DNA of 30,294 nucleotides from IMG/VR virus record IMGVR_UViG_3300022074_000242, positions 1 to 30,294 of that record. One strand, written 5' to 3'. Shown here in pieces: positions 7,944-15,126 of the stretch; position 1 is the stretch's first letter; each line of letters begins with the position of its first letter. The translations under genes and the position numbers were made by a program. Source of the DNA: a virus. The notes below the pieces were generated by a model. The model did not search any database. It worked only from the letters and a program-made list of their open reading frames with translations, and was not told where the DNA came from.

Positions 7944-10900
7944 ATGTCCAAAGAGATGATTAAAGACAACGAGGGCAAAAGCCTTCGTGTCTATTTAGAT
8001 ACAGAAGGTAAAAAAACTGTTGGCTATGGTCATCTAATTGACTCTGGATCTCCTGTTGATATTCGGAACCTTAAAGAAGGAGACAGAATATCGGCTGAAA
8101 GAGCCGAGTCTTTGTTTGAAGAAGACTATGAGTTTCATGCTAAAGCCGCAGAAAAAATACCTGGCTTTGATAAGGCATCTCCTGAACAGCAGGATGCCTT
8201 GGTTGATCTTACTTTTAATATGGGTCCTAACTGGCATAAAAATTTTAGTCAGTTTAGTGATGCCTTTAAAAAAGGAGATTACCAAACGGCCGCAAGAGAA
8301 CTTGAGGATAGTGATTGGTATGGCCAAGTAGGTGACAGAGCGCCTCGCATTGTCGAGATGATATCCGTTAAAAGTCCTGATAGCTTGCCTCCTACTCAAG
8401 TTAAGCCAGCAAAACCAAAAAGCAAAGTAGACTTTAGTCGAATTGTTGTGGGTCCAGACGAGGTAGTAGCTAAAGCTAACACCACTAAAAAACCTAAAGT
8501 TGATTATAGGAATATCATTGCTATTCCCGATTCAGCCGTTGAGTCTCTTCAGTCTGTTGGAGAAGCCGAAGCACAGCGTATTAAAGGGCTTGCAACCGAA
8601 TTTGGTGAAGGTATTACGCTAGGGTTTTTAGGCGAACTTGCCGCTGTTGCTGAGGCCGCTACATCCGATAAGTCTTATCAAGAAGCAAAAGACGATTACG
8701 AGATAGCCAGAAGAACATTTGCACGAGAGAATCCGTCTCTTGCATACCATGCTGTCCCATTAGAGCTTGCGGCAACCATACCCACAGGTGTTGGTCTTGC
8801 TAGAGGTCTTGCAAAGGCTGGTATAAAAACTGCAACAGGTCAGGTAGGAATCGAAGGTGTTGTTCATGGCGCGGCAACTGGCGAAAGCTTTGAAGAACGT
8901 GTAATTGGCGGAACCTTACAAGGTCTCGGCGGAATGGCGCTCGGCAGGATTATTGACTACGCCATAACGCCATCGAAATCCGGCGGATTAAAAACAGACA
9001 AAGACCTTGAAGCTGACCGGGCTCTTGATCCTGATAATATTGCCGAAGCAGACAGCATTCAAAGAGCAGATGCTCAAAGATTTTTTGATGAAGTTGATGA
9101 CCCGGCTTATAGAAAAAAACCGTTGTCTGAAGCAGAAACAGTTGGTGAGCTGTGGGGTGGTTTAAAAACTTCATTTCAAAACTTCTATAATCAAAACCTA
9201 CGTGGTGTATCAGATACGATATGGGCTGAGGTTAGCCCGCAAGTAGGTGCTCTGGTTCAGCGCTTTGATACCAAGGCTTTGCTTACCATAAACAAAGAAT
9301 TTTCTGATCTGTCAGAGCAGTTAATTCCTGTCGCAAAAACAATCAATGAAAGCGAACGCGCTAAAGGTGCGCTACTTGATTACGCCGCAGGCAAAATGAT
9401 TGACCCAGATCAAATGCGATTGCTTCGCGAAGAGCGCAAAAGACTTCGGGCTTCTGGAGTCAAGGGCTCTAAAGAAGCCAAGAAAATGGAAGACAATATT
9501 AGATCTAGCGCCACTGAGCGTTTAATGTCTGAGTTATCTCAAGATTTAACAGCCGAGCAGAAAGTAATACTTAAGCGATATCTAGCTTACAGCTATGCTA
9601 AAAACCAAAAGCTAAACAAGAAAACATTTGGCGCTGACTTTTCGGATGACCTTACTTTCTTACACACTCGCTTAACAAAAGAACAAATTAAGAAACTAAA
9701 AGAAGAACAAAAGTTTACTGACGAGCAAATTGAAGGTTTGTTCGATGACCCTGCGTTTAAAAAAAGAACGCGTGGGTCTTACCTCCGAGGCGATAAAGAC
9801 GCGCCAAATCCTGCTGATTATGACAACCCGCTTATCTCCGACATACAACGCATACAAAGACTTGAGCAGTTATCTCAAATGCAAGATGCATTTAAATTAA
9901 ACATTGCAGGTGCAGTACAGCGAAACGGTGGACGTCCATTAACTCCTAACCAACTAATGGATGAACTTGAGTTCAAACTGTTTGAACGAGGCATTAGTCC
10001 AGAAGGCTCTAAGTATACCCGCCAACAAATATCTAACATGATTATGGGTCAGGAAAAGGCGCCTCACCCTTTAATACAAGCACTTAACTCTATTGCTTAC
10101 GCTACTACACTAGCAGGGCCAATGTCGGCAATCCTTAATCTTGCTGATATTCCACTGCTTGGTGCCAAGTATGGAGGCAAAGCTGTTCGTGAGGGGATTA
10201 AAGAAGCTGACCCGCGGATGCTAACACCATTTAAGAAGCCATCTGATTTAGACCTAAAAGAAATGGGACTAAACAATCAAGTGTTTGGTGAGTTTGTTAG
10301 CCAGTTAAATGAACTTCAATCTGGCGGCACTAATTGGATGATGAAGACAGCTAAGGCCGCAAGACAAAGTGCAGACTTTCTTATGAGGAAGTCAGGCTTT
10401 GCGGCTATGGACGTTGTGGGTAAAAAGGGTGTCATGCGTGGCGTTCTTACTAGTGCGGCAGATGATGCTAAGGCAGGAAAGCTTGCAGATAACTGGGGCT
10501 TTTACTTTAACGACGCAGAGCTAGACATTATTTCTAAACAGTTAAAGGCTCACGGCACTGAATACAGTAAGTATACAGGCAAGGGCAAAGATCTTGTTGA
10601 AGAGTTGATGTTTGCCGGGTTAGGTCAACAGCAGTTAATCAGTGCGGCTGGTCGTCCTGCTGGTTGGGCAAGAAACCCGAACCTTCGACCGCTATGGGCA
10701 TTGCGTGGTTTTGTTATCAAGCAACAGGCGCTGGCATTGCGAGAAGTGGTAGGCAACATTAAGGCTGGCAAGCCAGATAAAGCCGCTGAGTTTATGGGCC
10801 GTTATGCGTTATATGGAGCTGGTGGCTATGCGGTAATTAATGAAGGCCGACAGTTTATCTTTGGTGATGGCAACGTATCCGCAGGGGGATTGGCTCGCGG

Positions 10901-11225
10901 ATACGGTGATGCCTGGGCAAGTTTGTTAACAGCCAATACGCTGGGACTTAATGACTATCAGTACGGCCAGATCCAACAAAATGGATTGCTATACACGTTT
11001 GCTGAAGGAATGATGCCCTTGGCTCCGAGCAGAGCCGCAGACATTGTTGGTACAGCTATCGAAGTAATAGATCAGGAGCGGCCACCTCAAGCTTTTGTTA
11101 CTGAAGTATCTCCTTTAATTAAACAGTCGTTAAGATTTGGTCGAAATGTAGCTGAAAAAACTGGAGCTACAGAAGCTGAAGGTATGTTTACTGAGGGCCT
11201 TAGAACAATAAATACCGAAGACTAA
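7944..11225 (+). CDS. GH24 lysozyme fused to giant ejection protein
   Basis: The protein has 1093 residues. The first 150 form a T4-lysozyme-type (GH24) muramidase: Glu10 in DNEGKSL, Asp19 in YLDTEGKK and Thr25 before VGYGH correspond to the E-D-T catalytic triad of that family, followed by LVDLTFNMG. A linker (residues about 150-200) leads into an almost 900-residue helical region with Gly/Ala-rich hydrophobic patches (e.g. residues 275-335) and a C-terminal domain. The architecture suits an ejected internal virion protein that cuts peptidoglycan locally during entry, as T7 gp16 does with a different (transglycosylase) domain. Its stop codon overlaps that of the opposite-strand NinG-like gene. 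The enzyme call is firm; the ejection role is inferred from size and context. Confidence 0.85.
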   Translation: MSKEMIKDNEGKSLRVYLDTEGKKTVGYGHLIDSGSPVDIRNLKEGDRISAERAESLFEEDYEFHAKAAEKIPGFDKASPEQQDALVDLTFNMGPNWHKNFSQFSDAFKKGDYQTAARELEDSDWYGQVGDRAPRIVEMISVKSPDSLPPTQVKPAKPKSKVDFSRIVVGPDEVVAKANTTKKPKVDYRNIIAIPDSAVESLQSVGEAEAQRIKGLATEFGEGITLGFLGELAAVAEAATSDKSYQEAKDDYEIARRTFARENPSLAYHAVPLELAATIPTGVGLARGLAKAGIKTATGQVGIEGVVHGAATGESFEERVIGGTLQGLGGMALGRIIDYAITPSKSGGLKTDKDLEADRALDPDNIAEADSIQRADAQRFFDEVDDPAYRKKPLSEAETVGELWGGLKTSFQNFYNQNLRGVSDTIWAEVSPQVGALVQRFDTKALLTINKEFSDLSEQLIPVAKTINESERAKGALLDYAAGKMIDPDQMRLLREERKRLRASGVKGSKEAKKMEDNIRSSATERLMSELSQDLTAEQKVILKRYLAYSYAKNQKLNKKTFGADFSDDLTFLHTRLTKEQIKKLKEEQKFTDEQIEGLFDDPAFKKRTRGSYLRGDKDAPNPADYDNPLISDIQRIQRLEQLSQMQDAFKLNIAGAVQRNGGRPLTPNQLMDELEFKLFERGISPEGSKYTRQQISNMIMGQEKAPHPLIQALNSIAYATTLAGPMSAILNLADIPLLGAKYGGKAVREGIKEADPRMLTPFKKPSDLDLKEMGLNNQVFGEFVSQLNELQSGGTNWMMKTAKAARQSADFLMRKSGFAAMDVVGKKGVMRGVLTSAADDAKAGKLADNWGFYFNDAELDIISKQLKAHGTEYSKYTGKGKDLVEELMFAGLGQQQLISAAGRPAGWARNPNLRPLWALRGFVIKQQALALREVVGNIKAGKPDKAAEFMGRYALYGAGGYAVINEGRQFIFGDGNVSAGGLARGYGDAWASLLTANTLGLNDYQYGQIQQNGLLYTFAEGMMPLAPSRAADIVGTAIEVIDQERPPQAFVTEVSPLIKQSLRFGRNVAEKTGATEAEGMFTEGLRTINTED

Positions 11226-11647
11226 TCCCAACTAACAAACTCCAACCACCCCCTTACTCCTGCCGCCCTGTCATTCTCCATGCGGGCGGCTTCTGCTTTG
11301 TAATGCTTGGCTATCTCTTTAACTTCTTTGTGTGCTCGCTTAGCTAAGTCAATGTTCTCAGCCTTTTCTCTAATTAACTCAAGGGCACCTTCGCCGTAGG
11401 TATCAATGTAATGACGTACAAAGTAGTCCGGGCTACTACCAAATCGCTGGTGGCACCCATAGCAGTGAGCAAATGCGTTCATTTTGTCGTACCGTAGGCC
11501 CTTCTTAGCGCGGCTAAAGTAATGAGAGCAGTGCAGTCCTGTGCTATTTGATTCGTATTGCGTGCCACAGCCTTGGCATTTGAACTCATTGCGTATGCGA
11601 ACGCATCTACTGAACCAGTGATCTGCCGCTGTTCTTTTTAGTTTCAT
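11222..11647 (-). CDS. ninG: NinG/Rap-like recombination HNH protein
   Basis: This 141-residue protein has a zinc-binding HNH-type core: Cys24 and Cys27 (CQGCG), His39 and His42 (LHCSHYFSR), then Cys62, Cys65 and His66 (HCYGCHQRF). That arrangement is typical of NinG, the lambda Rap family, which nicks branched DNA and promotes recombination between phage and host DNA. The N-terminus begins KRTAADHWFSRCVRIRN, as expected, and the C-terminal half is helical. It overlaps the NinB-like gene by four bases and is last in a minus-strand operon. Lambda NinG is about 200 residues, so this is a short version. It ends tail-to-tail with the ejection gene. Confidence 0.85.
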   Translation of the reverse strand: MKLKRTAADHWFSRCVRIRNEFKCQGCGTQYESNSTGLHCSHYFSRAKKGLRYDKMNAFAHCYGCHQRFGSSPDYFVRHYIDTYGEGALELIREKAENIDLAKRAHKEVKEIAKHYKAEAARMENDRAAGVRGWLEFVSWD

Positions 11648-12069
11648 TGCAATTGATCCTTTAGTTGTTGAGGGAATGGTACATATACCTGCTTATGCTC
11701 TGAGAGCCACCTAATTAGCACCTCAGCGGCCTCCGATAGTTGGATAGGGGTTAGCTTAGTTGTCGATGACTTGCCGTGCATGGCCTTTATAACGGGCTTG
11801 TACAGGGTCTCTTTAACTAATACTTCTGTAAAGGGTATCTCAAAGCTATCACTGAACGGGTGTCGCACGTAATGCCCTGCATCATTTAGTTCGGTAGCTA
11901 CCTGTCTAAACCACAGGTGCATTGCATTGTTCTGTCTGTCGCTACGCGTAGTGTCCTTAATGTAGTACAGGATTGTTTTGCCTTCCTGCCATTGATCGAG
12001 AACAAAGTTAATGAAGAAGTTAGCCTTATCTTTGCTGTCTACTATCCAGCGGTGTGATGGTTCTGTCAT
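11644..12069 (-). CDS. ninB: NinB-like recombination protein
   Basis: This 141-residue protein matches the NinB (Orf) family in length and pattern: a conserved first strand (WIVDSKDKANFFINF), the motif TRSDRQNNAMHLWFRQVA that marks the family, and a C-terminal helix pair. NinB binds single-stranded DNA and acts with the annealing protein of the phage recombination pathway. It is preceded by a clear ribosome binding site (AAGGAGATAAA before ATG) and shares four bases with NinG. Upstream, on the same strand, lies the repeat block described at 12086-12260, which may hold its promoter or operator. The neighbouring ERF-type annealing protein at 13546 is a likely partner. Confidence 0.8.
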   Translation of the reverse strand: MTEPSHRWIVDSKDKANFFINFVLDQWQEGKTILYYIKDTTRSDRQNNAMHLWFRQVATELNDAGHYVRHPFSDSFEIPFTEVLVKETLYKPVIKAMHGKSSTTKLTPIQLSEAAEVLIRWLSEHKQVYVPFPQQLKDQLQ

Positions 12070-12085
12070 TTTATCTCCTTTTTAG

Positions 12086-12130
12086 TTTGCCCAGTTTGCC
12101 CAGTTTGCCCAGCTGGCCTCTAATGCCCTA
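12086..12130. repeat. Three tandem TTTGCCCAG repeats plus inverted relatives
   Basis: Three perfect 9-bp units TTTGCCCAG occupy 12086-12112, followed by CCAGCTGG (12109-12116) and TAATGCCCTA (12121-12130). Read in reverse these units are CTGGGCAAA, a near match to the CTGGGCATT phase of the block at 12186-12260. The two arms are therefore imperfect inverted copies (7 of 9 bases per unit) separated by a GC-rich spacer. They could pair as a long imperfect stem or bind the same protein in both orientations. They lie directly upstream of the NinB-like start on the minus strand. Confidence 0.8.
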
Positions 12131-12185
12131 GTTTTACCCCCCTATTTGTCGCACTAAGCCCGCTTCCGGCGACGCGACGGGCGCG

Positions 12186-12260
12186 CTAAACGTGGGCATT
12201 AGGGGCATTCTGGAGGTTTTGGGGCATTCTGGGCATTCTGGGCATTCTGGGCATTCTGAT
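12186..12260. repeat. 9-bp repeat block A (GGGCATTCT units), iteron-like
   Basis: Six units lie in the + strand: GGGCATTAG (12194-12202), GGGCATTCT (12203-12211), a ten-base T-rich spacer, then four perfect tandem GGGCATTCT units (12222-12257). The same layout returns at 19902-19976 in the same orientation. The block abuts the stop codon of the RecA-fold ATPase and lies in a 190-base gap before the NinB-like gene. Iterated 9-mers beside a replication-type ATPase are typical of origin iterons or operator clusters; neither is proven. Confidence 0.85.
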
Positions 12261-13399
12261 TACATTGGTATCCAGCGATAGTATTTTTTGCCATGTGCGC
12301 CTCTGCGCTCTAACTTGAGGTTGTTACCCTTGAGTAACTCCATACAGGTGCGAAGCATCTTCTTTGTCACACCGTTTGGATTGATCTCGTTATCGTTAAG
12401 CATGTCAAACAAGTCTGCCTGTGAGTAAAGTTTGTGAGCTTTCATCGAACTGCTAAGGAATATGTACTCGTCTTCGTATTTAGCGATGGCTTTGCCAATC
12501 TTAATCTGCGCAGACTGTTTAGCTTTCATGTCGCTGATGTCATCAGGACTCATAAATTCAACAGAGTCTACGGATTCTTCGTAGCCCACTGTTTCGCTTG
12601 TTTGCTTGTACTTGAACCCACCCTCGAAACTGATCTGGCTTCTATCTTTTTCATTGATTACTAACAACTCTTGGTGGAATGCAAACTTATCATTGAGAGG
12701 ATCAAGTCCAAACATGTTGTCGACATCAGCCTTGAGATCTCCAACACCTTCAAAAATGAGTCGTCCATCCATGCTTCGATGCTTGTTGCAATGCCCCAGC
12801 AATACGACTGTGCCGCCTGCCGCCGCAAATTCTCTAAAGACATGAAGCACGTCACGCATTTCACCCTTGTTCATAACACCTACAAACTTCTTGAGCGTGT
12901 CACAGATAACGATCTTGCCGTCTGCTTCACCCTCTTCCCGGATAGCATTAAGCAATTCGAGCGCCTGATTGGTGTTCCTAAGGTATGGATCGTTGCTGTT
13001 TGCCAGCGTAACCATTGTCATGCCGTGGCGCTTACCTAGTTTAGCTTTCTGCAAAGCGCCCCTAGCCCCATCATCTTCGTTAAAGTAGATGACATCGGAG
13101 CCTTTGATAAGGTTGTTACGAATAGATTGGAATAAGTTGCCTAGAATCCATACGGTCTTACCAGCTCCTGACGGGGCGTATACAAGCGTTACGGTTCCAG
13201 TGGTAATCATGCCGGGGATAACGTCTCTTTCTTTAGCCAGACGCTCCTCAAGCTCTTCTATGCGGTCATTGAGTGCCGCACTGCGTAATCTATCTAAAGC
13301 AGATCTCCCATTCTGCCCTGCCATTATTGGTTTTAACATTGATGTTGGTGCTGTTATTTGGTTCTGCTCATTGCAGTATGCTGACCACTCATCAGTCAT
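12260..13399 (-). CDS. RecA-fold (RepA/AAA_25-like) ATPase, putative replicative helicase
   Basis: This protein has 379 residues. After an N-terminal stretch, a Walker A motif APSGAGKT spans residues 75-82, a Walker B strand ends in IVICDT (Asp167), and a sensor-like VVLLGHCNK follows near residue 200. The C-terminal 90 residues look like a winged helix (LYSQADLFDMLNDNEINPNGVTKKMLRTCMELLK region). This layout fits the RepA-like/AAA_25 ATPases common in phages, used as replicative helicases or loaders. It has a GAGGGG ribosome binding site before ATG and a 146-base divergent promoter region upstream. Being next to iteron-like repeats and opposite an ERF gene supports a replication or recombination role. 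No polymerase is present in this window. Confidence 0.75.
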   Translation of the reverse strand: MTDEWSAYCNEQNQITAPTSMLKPIMAGQNGRSALDRLRSAALNDRIEELEERLAKERDVIPGMITTGTVTLVYAPSGAGKTVWILGNLFQSIRNNLIKGSDVIYFNEDDGARGALQKAKLGKRHGMTMVTLANSNDPYLRNTNQALELLNAIREEGEADGKIVICDTLKKFVGVMNKGEMRDVLHVFREFAAAGGTVVLLGHCNKHRSMDGRLIFEGVGDLKADVDNMFGLDPLNDKFAFHQELLVINEKDRSQISFEGGFKYKQTSETVGYEESVDSVEFMSPDDISDMKAKQSAQIKIGKAIAKYEDEYIFLSSSMKAHKLYSQADLFDMLNDNEINPNGVTKKMLRTCMELLKGNNLKLERRGAHGKKYYRWIPM

Positions 13400-13458
13400 T
13401 TACTGTCCCCTCTATTTTGGTTTGAAAAGTCTTTAACTGTGACTGACATAGCCAATCT

Positions 13459-13464
13459 TGTCAA
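13459..13464 (-). promoter_or_regulatory. Possible -35 hexamer for the ATPase operon
   Basis: On the minus strand this hexamer reads TTGACA, a perfect sigma-70 -35. It lies 60 bases upstream of the ATPase start, directly beside the palindrome at 13466-13480. No good -10 is seen at 16-18 bases; the nearest AT-rich stretch (AGTTAAAG) is about 20 bases away. A phage or host factor may compensate. Confidence 0.3.
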
Positions 13465-13465
13465 T

Positions 13466-13480
13466 AACCTTTAAAAGGTT
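13466..13480. promoter_or_regulatory. Palindromic operator candidate between divergent operons
   Basis: The site reads AACCTTT-A-AAAGGTT, perfect 7-bp arms around one central base. It sits in the intergenic region between the leftward ATPase operon and the rightward erf operon, beside a TTGACA on the minus strand and upstream of a promoter on the plus strand. A dimeric repressor bound here could control both directions. Two direct copies of CAACTCTTT follow at 13483-13491 and 13493-13501. No repressor gene is recognised in the window. Confidence 0.5.
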
Positions 13481-13488
13481 TGCAACTC

Positions 13489-13517
13489 TTTACAACTCTT
13501 TCAAACTTCGATAGTAT
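13489..13517 (+). promoter_or_regulatory. Sigma-70-type promoter for the erf operon
   Basis: TTTACA (13489-13494) and TAGTAT (13512-13517) are separated by exactly 17 bases, a match of five and four of six to the sigma-70 consensus. Transcription would start near 13524, just upstream of the ribosome binding site AAGGAG and the ATG at 13546. It overlaps the CAACTCTTT direct repeats, so regulation through those is plausible. Confidence 0.55.
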
Positions 13518-13545
13518 GGTCTGACCTACCAAAAAGGAGAGCAGT

Positions 13546-13935
13546 ATGAGCAAGCTAATTGAAAAGCTTTTAGAAGTTCAGCGGGAGTTATCTCACGCCA
13601 CGGCTGACGCAGTAAACCCTCATTTTAAAAGCCAGTATGTAAAGTTTGAAGACCTTTGGGACTATGCCAAAGAAGCTTTGAACAGTCACAACATAATGAT
13701 CCAGCAAATTAGTCACGAGTGCGAAGTAGGTGCATGTATTGAGACTGTGCTGTATGGGCATGGCGATTCACTATCGACTGGCAAAATGATTGTGCGAGCA
13801 GACAAGGCCACTGCTCAAGCATTTGGTAGTGCCATTACTTATGCCAAGCGTTACAGCTTATCAATGGCATTGGGTATCGGTGCCGATAAAGATGATGATG
13901 CCAACAATGCAACCTCAAGTAACCGAGGATGGTAA
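13546..13935 (+). CDS. erf: ERF-family single-strand annealing protein
   Basis: This 129-residue protein has the ERF superfamily core: the opening helix KLLEVQRELSHATADAVNPHFKSQY, then YVKFEDLWDYAKEALNSHNI, a strand pair ending in ETVLYGHGDSLSTG, and AQAFGSAITYAKRYSLSMALGI, the signature helix of the family. Such proteins anneal complementary single strands during phage recombination and genome circularisation. It is shorter than P22 Erf (about 200 residues) and lacks the Erf C-terminal domain; it ends in a polar DDDANNATSSN tail. It opens a plus-strand cluster with a promoter and a strong AAGGAG site. The following genes, one with an SSB-like tip, are likely partners. Confidence 0.85.
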   Translation: MSKLIEKLLEVQRELSHATADAVNPHFKSQYVKFEDLWDYAKEALNSHNIMIQQISHECEVGACIETVLYGHGDSLSTGKMIVRADKATAQAFGSAITYAKRYSLSMALGIGADKDDDANNATSSNRGW

Positions 13936-14168
13936 CCAACGAAGAAGAATTCCTTGCGTATATGAAAGTGATACGTGAGGAGTTCGATTTTATTAGCCAA
14001 GTAAAAAGCGCAGTGGCTAACGAAGAATGGGAGGTACTGCGTTGCATCGTAGAAGAGACGCCAAACGAGGTAAAGGAGGCTTTAAATCTGGCGCAGTCAA
14101 AAGGTGGTGTCTTTACTACCTATGAAAACCAAGCAATGAAAATTAATCCATTGAGGAGAACACCATGA
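13929..14168 (+). CDS. Small acidic hypothetical protein
   Basis: This protein has 79 residues, largely helical and acidic in the first 55 (FDFISQVKSAVANEEWEVL, EETPNEVKEALNLAQSKGG), with a basic C-terminal end. It overlaps erf by seven bases and the next gene by four, so it is expressed as part of the same operon. I do not recognise the family. Homologues of similar size occur in phage recombination loci, and a helper of the annealing protein would suit the position, but this is inference only. Confidence 0.6.
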   Translation: MVTNEEEFLAYMKVIREEFDFISQVKSAVANEEWEVLRCIVEETPNEVKEALNLAQSKGGVFTTYENQAMKINPLRRTP

Positions 14169-14461
14169 GTGAAGAGAAAAAATTTGTAGACGGCATGATC
14201 GTCAAACTACCACCAGATACAGCACCGGACTTTGTAAAGCTAAAGCTGTCATTCAAGCTAGATGAGTTTGGTGCATGGATAGGAGCGCAGAAGGCTAGCG
14301 ACCCATCACTTGAGTGGATCAATGTCGAGATCAAAGAAGGTCGATCTGGCAAGTGGTACGCTGAGCGTGATACGTTTAAGCCATCGCCGCAACAGCCAGC
14401 ACGTCAGCCAGCACGTAGTGCGCCACCGCAACCCGTGCCTAACGACGATATCCCTTGGTAA
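14165..14461 (+). CDS. Small protein with SSB-like acidic C-terminal tip
   Basis: This protein has 98 residues. A compact beta-rich domain (residues 1-70: VDGMIVKLPPDTAPDFVKLK, KLDEFGAWIGAQ, WINVEIKEGRSGKWYAERDTFKP) is followed by a disordered Pro/Gln/Ala linker and the acidic end PNDDIPW. Bacterial and phage SSB proteins end in a similar DDIPF tip that recruits repair proteins. It directly follows the ERF operon gene in a four-base overlap with a good GAGGAG site. I infer a single-strand DNA-binding or SSB-mimicking partner. There is no obvious classical OB-fold signature in what I can see by eye. Its stop is followed 40 bases later by a terminator. Confidence 0.65.
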   Translation: MSEEKKFVDGMIVKLPPDTAPDFVKLKLSFKLDEFGAWIGAQKASDPSLEWINVEIKEGRSGKWYAERDTFKPSPQQPARQPARSAPPQPVPNDDIPW

Positions 14462-14501
14462 CTTCCAGTGTGGGGTTTAGGTTCCTTTTCCCCGCACCCT
14501 T

Positions 14502-14526
14502 GCCCCGTTAAACGCGGGGCTTTTTT
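14502..14526 (+). terminator. Rho-independent terminator after erf operon
   Basis: A perfect six-pair stem GCCCCG (14502-14507) and CGGGGC (14515-14520) with a seven-base loop is followed immediately by six T (14521-14526). It ends the erf operon. The next small gene at 14540 begins only 14 bases later, so it depends on read-through or its own promoter. Confidence 0.85.
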
Positions 14527-14539
14527 ATAGGAGAAAGTA

Positions 14540-14713
14540 ATGGCTGAATACGTTTACTACCGTGAACTGTTCGAGATCTTTAAGGCGTACACCACGCCAA
14601 AGCTTATCCGCGTATTGGAATCCCAAGGCATCGAGTATTTGACAGATGCCAAGGGCAAGCCCTTTACTACGCGCTCTGCCATCGAGGGTGCCCTCGGCAA
14701 GTCCGAGTCTTAA
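14540..14713 (+). CDS. DUF4224-like small protein
   Basis: This protein has 57 residues. It starts at an ATG with an AGGAGAAAGTA ribosome binding site. The pattern YRELFEIFKAYTTPKLIRVL, then LESQGIEYLTDAKGKPFTTR and a final helix EGAL, follows the DUF4224 layout: helix-turn-helix-like region, Gly-Ile, a Gly-X-Pro turn and TR. DUF4224 proteins are short phage proteins, possibly DNA-binding. It is encoded just after a terminator and before a second stem-loop, so it seems to be expressed separately from the erf operon. Confidence 0.55.
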   Translation: MAEYVYYRELFEIFKAYTTPKLIRVLESQGIEYLTDAKGKPFTTRSAIEGALGKSES

Positions 14714-14738
14714 CTCGCACCATCGAGCGGCTTCGGGT

Positions 14739-14767
14739 CCCTCCGTGCCTGCGGAGGGGTTCGTTTT
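14739..14767 (+). terminator. Stem-loop terminator after DUF4224-like gene
   Basis: CCCTCCG (14739-14745) pairs perfectly with CGGAGGG (14752-14758) around a six-base loop. The following TTCGTTTTA tract is imperfect, so termination may be partial. It closes the small plus-strand cluster before the leftward operon that ends at 14920. Confidence 0.6.
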
Positions 14768-14778
14768 AGTTGGATAGG

Positions 14779-14871
14779 GGTGGTGCCGTCGGGTTGTCCA
14801 GTGCCAACATCTTGCAAGCATTGTGCCACCGGAGGAAAGGGGTGCGGCGTTTTTGTCCATCGGCACGCCGC
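14779..14871. other. Structured intergenic segment, possible small RNA
   Basis: In the 206-base gap 14714-14919 no ORF is credible. Besides the terminator, I see GGTGG (14779-14783) facing CCACC (14826-14830) with a GTTG/CAAC hairpin inside, and a perfect seven-pair stem GCGGCGT (14844-14850) with ACGCCGC (14865-14871). The region may be a small RNA or part of the convergent 3' ends. Direction is not settled. Confidence 0.3.
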
Positions 14872-14919
14872 CAGCCGACTACCAAGGAAGAGAACTTGCC
14901 TTTGGACTAAGGCATACTA

Positions 14920-15126
14920 TCATTCTCTAAAGCTATATTGCCATTGGGTAGCATCATCGTATCCGTATATGTAATGAATGCTTGAGTTTATATTTGACCT
15001 GCCTTCAATAGCATCATCCCAACCAGCTCGATAATCAGACTTTATTAAGCTTATGTAATCATGCATGTGCCATCCACATGGATCTGCTTCAATTGTAGGT
15101 ATAGCTTTCAAAGGATCTAATGCCAT
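14920..15126 (-). CDS. Small hypothetical protein
   Basis: This protein has 68 residues: MALDPLKAIPTIEADPCGW, then YISLIKSDYRAGWDDAIEG, and a Tyr-rich end. The segment YRAGWDDAIEG resembles the helix of short phage proteins with an [FY]xxGWxxA pattern. It overlaps the previous gene by ten bases and has a nearby AAAGGA site. It is the last gene of the leftward early operon. No function can be assigned. Confidence 0.55.
   Translation of the reverse strand: MALDPLKAIPTIEADPCGWHMHDYISLIKSDYRAGWDDAIEGRSNINSSIHYIYGYDDATQWQYSFRE

Noticed and set aside
12194-12257. Short tandem repeats resembling a CRISPR array
   Set aside because: Units are 9 bp and mostly adjacent, with no 25-40 bp repeats, no unique spacers and no cas genes.
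14525-14866. 113-residue open frame on the minus strand
   Set aside because: It is antisense to a terminator and to the DUF4224-like gene, with no ribosome site.
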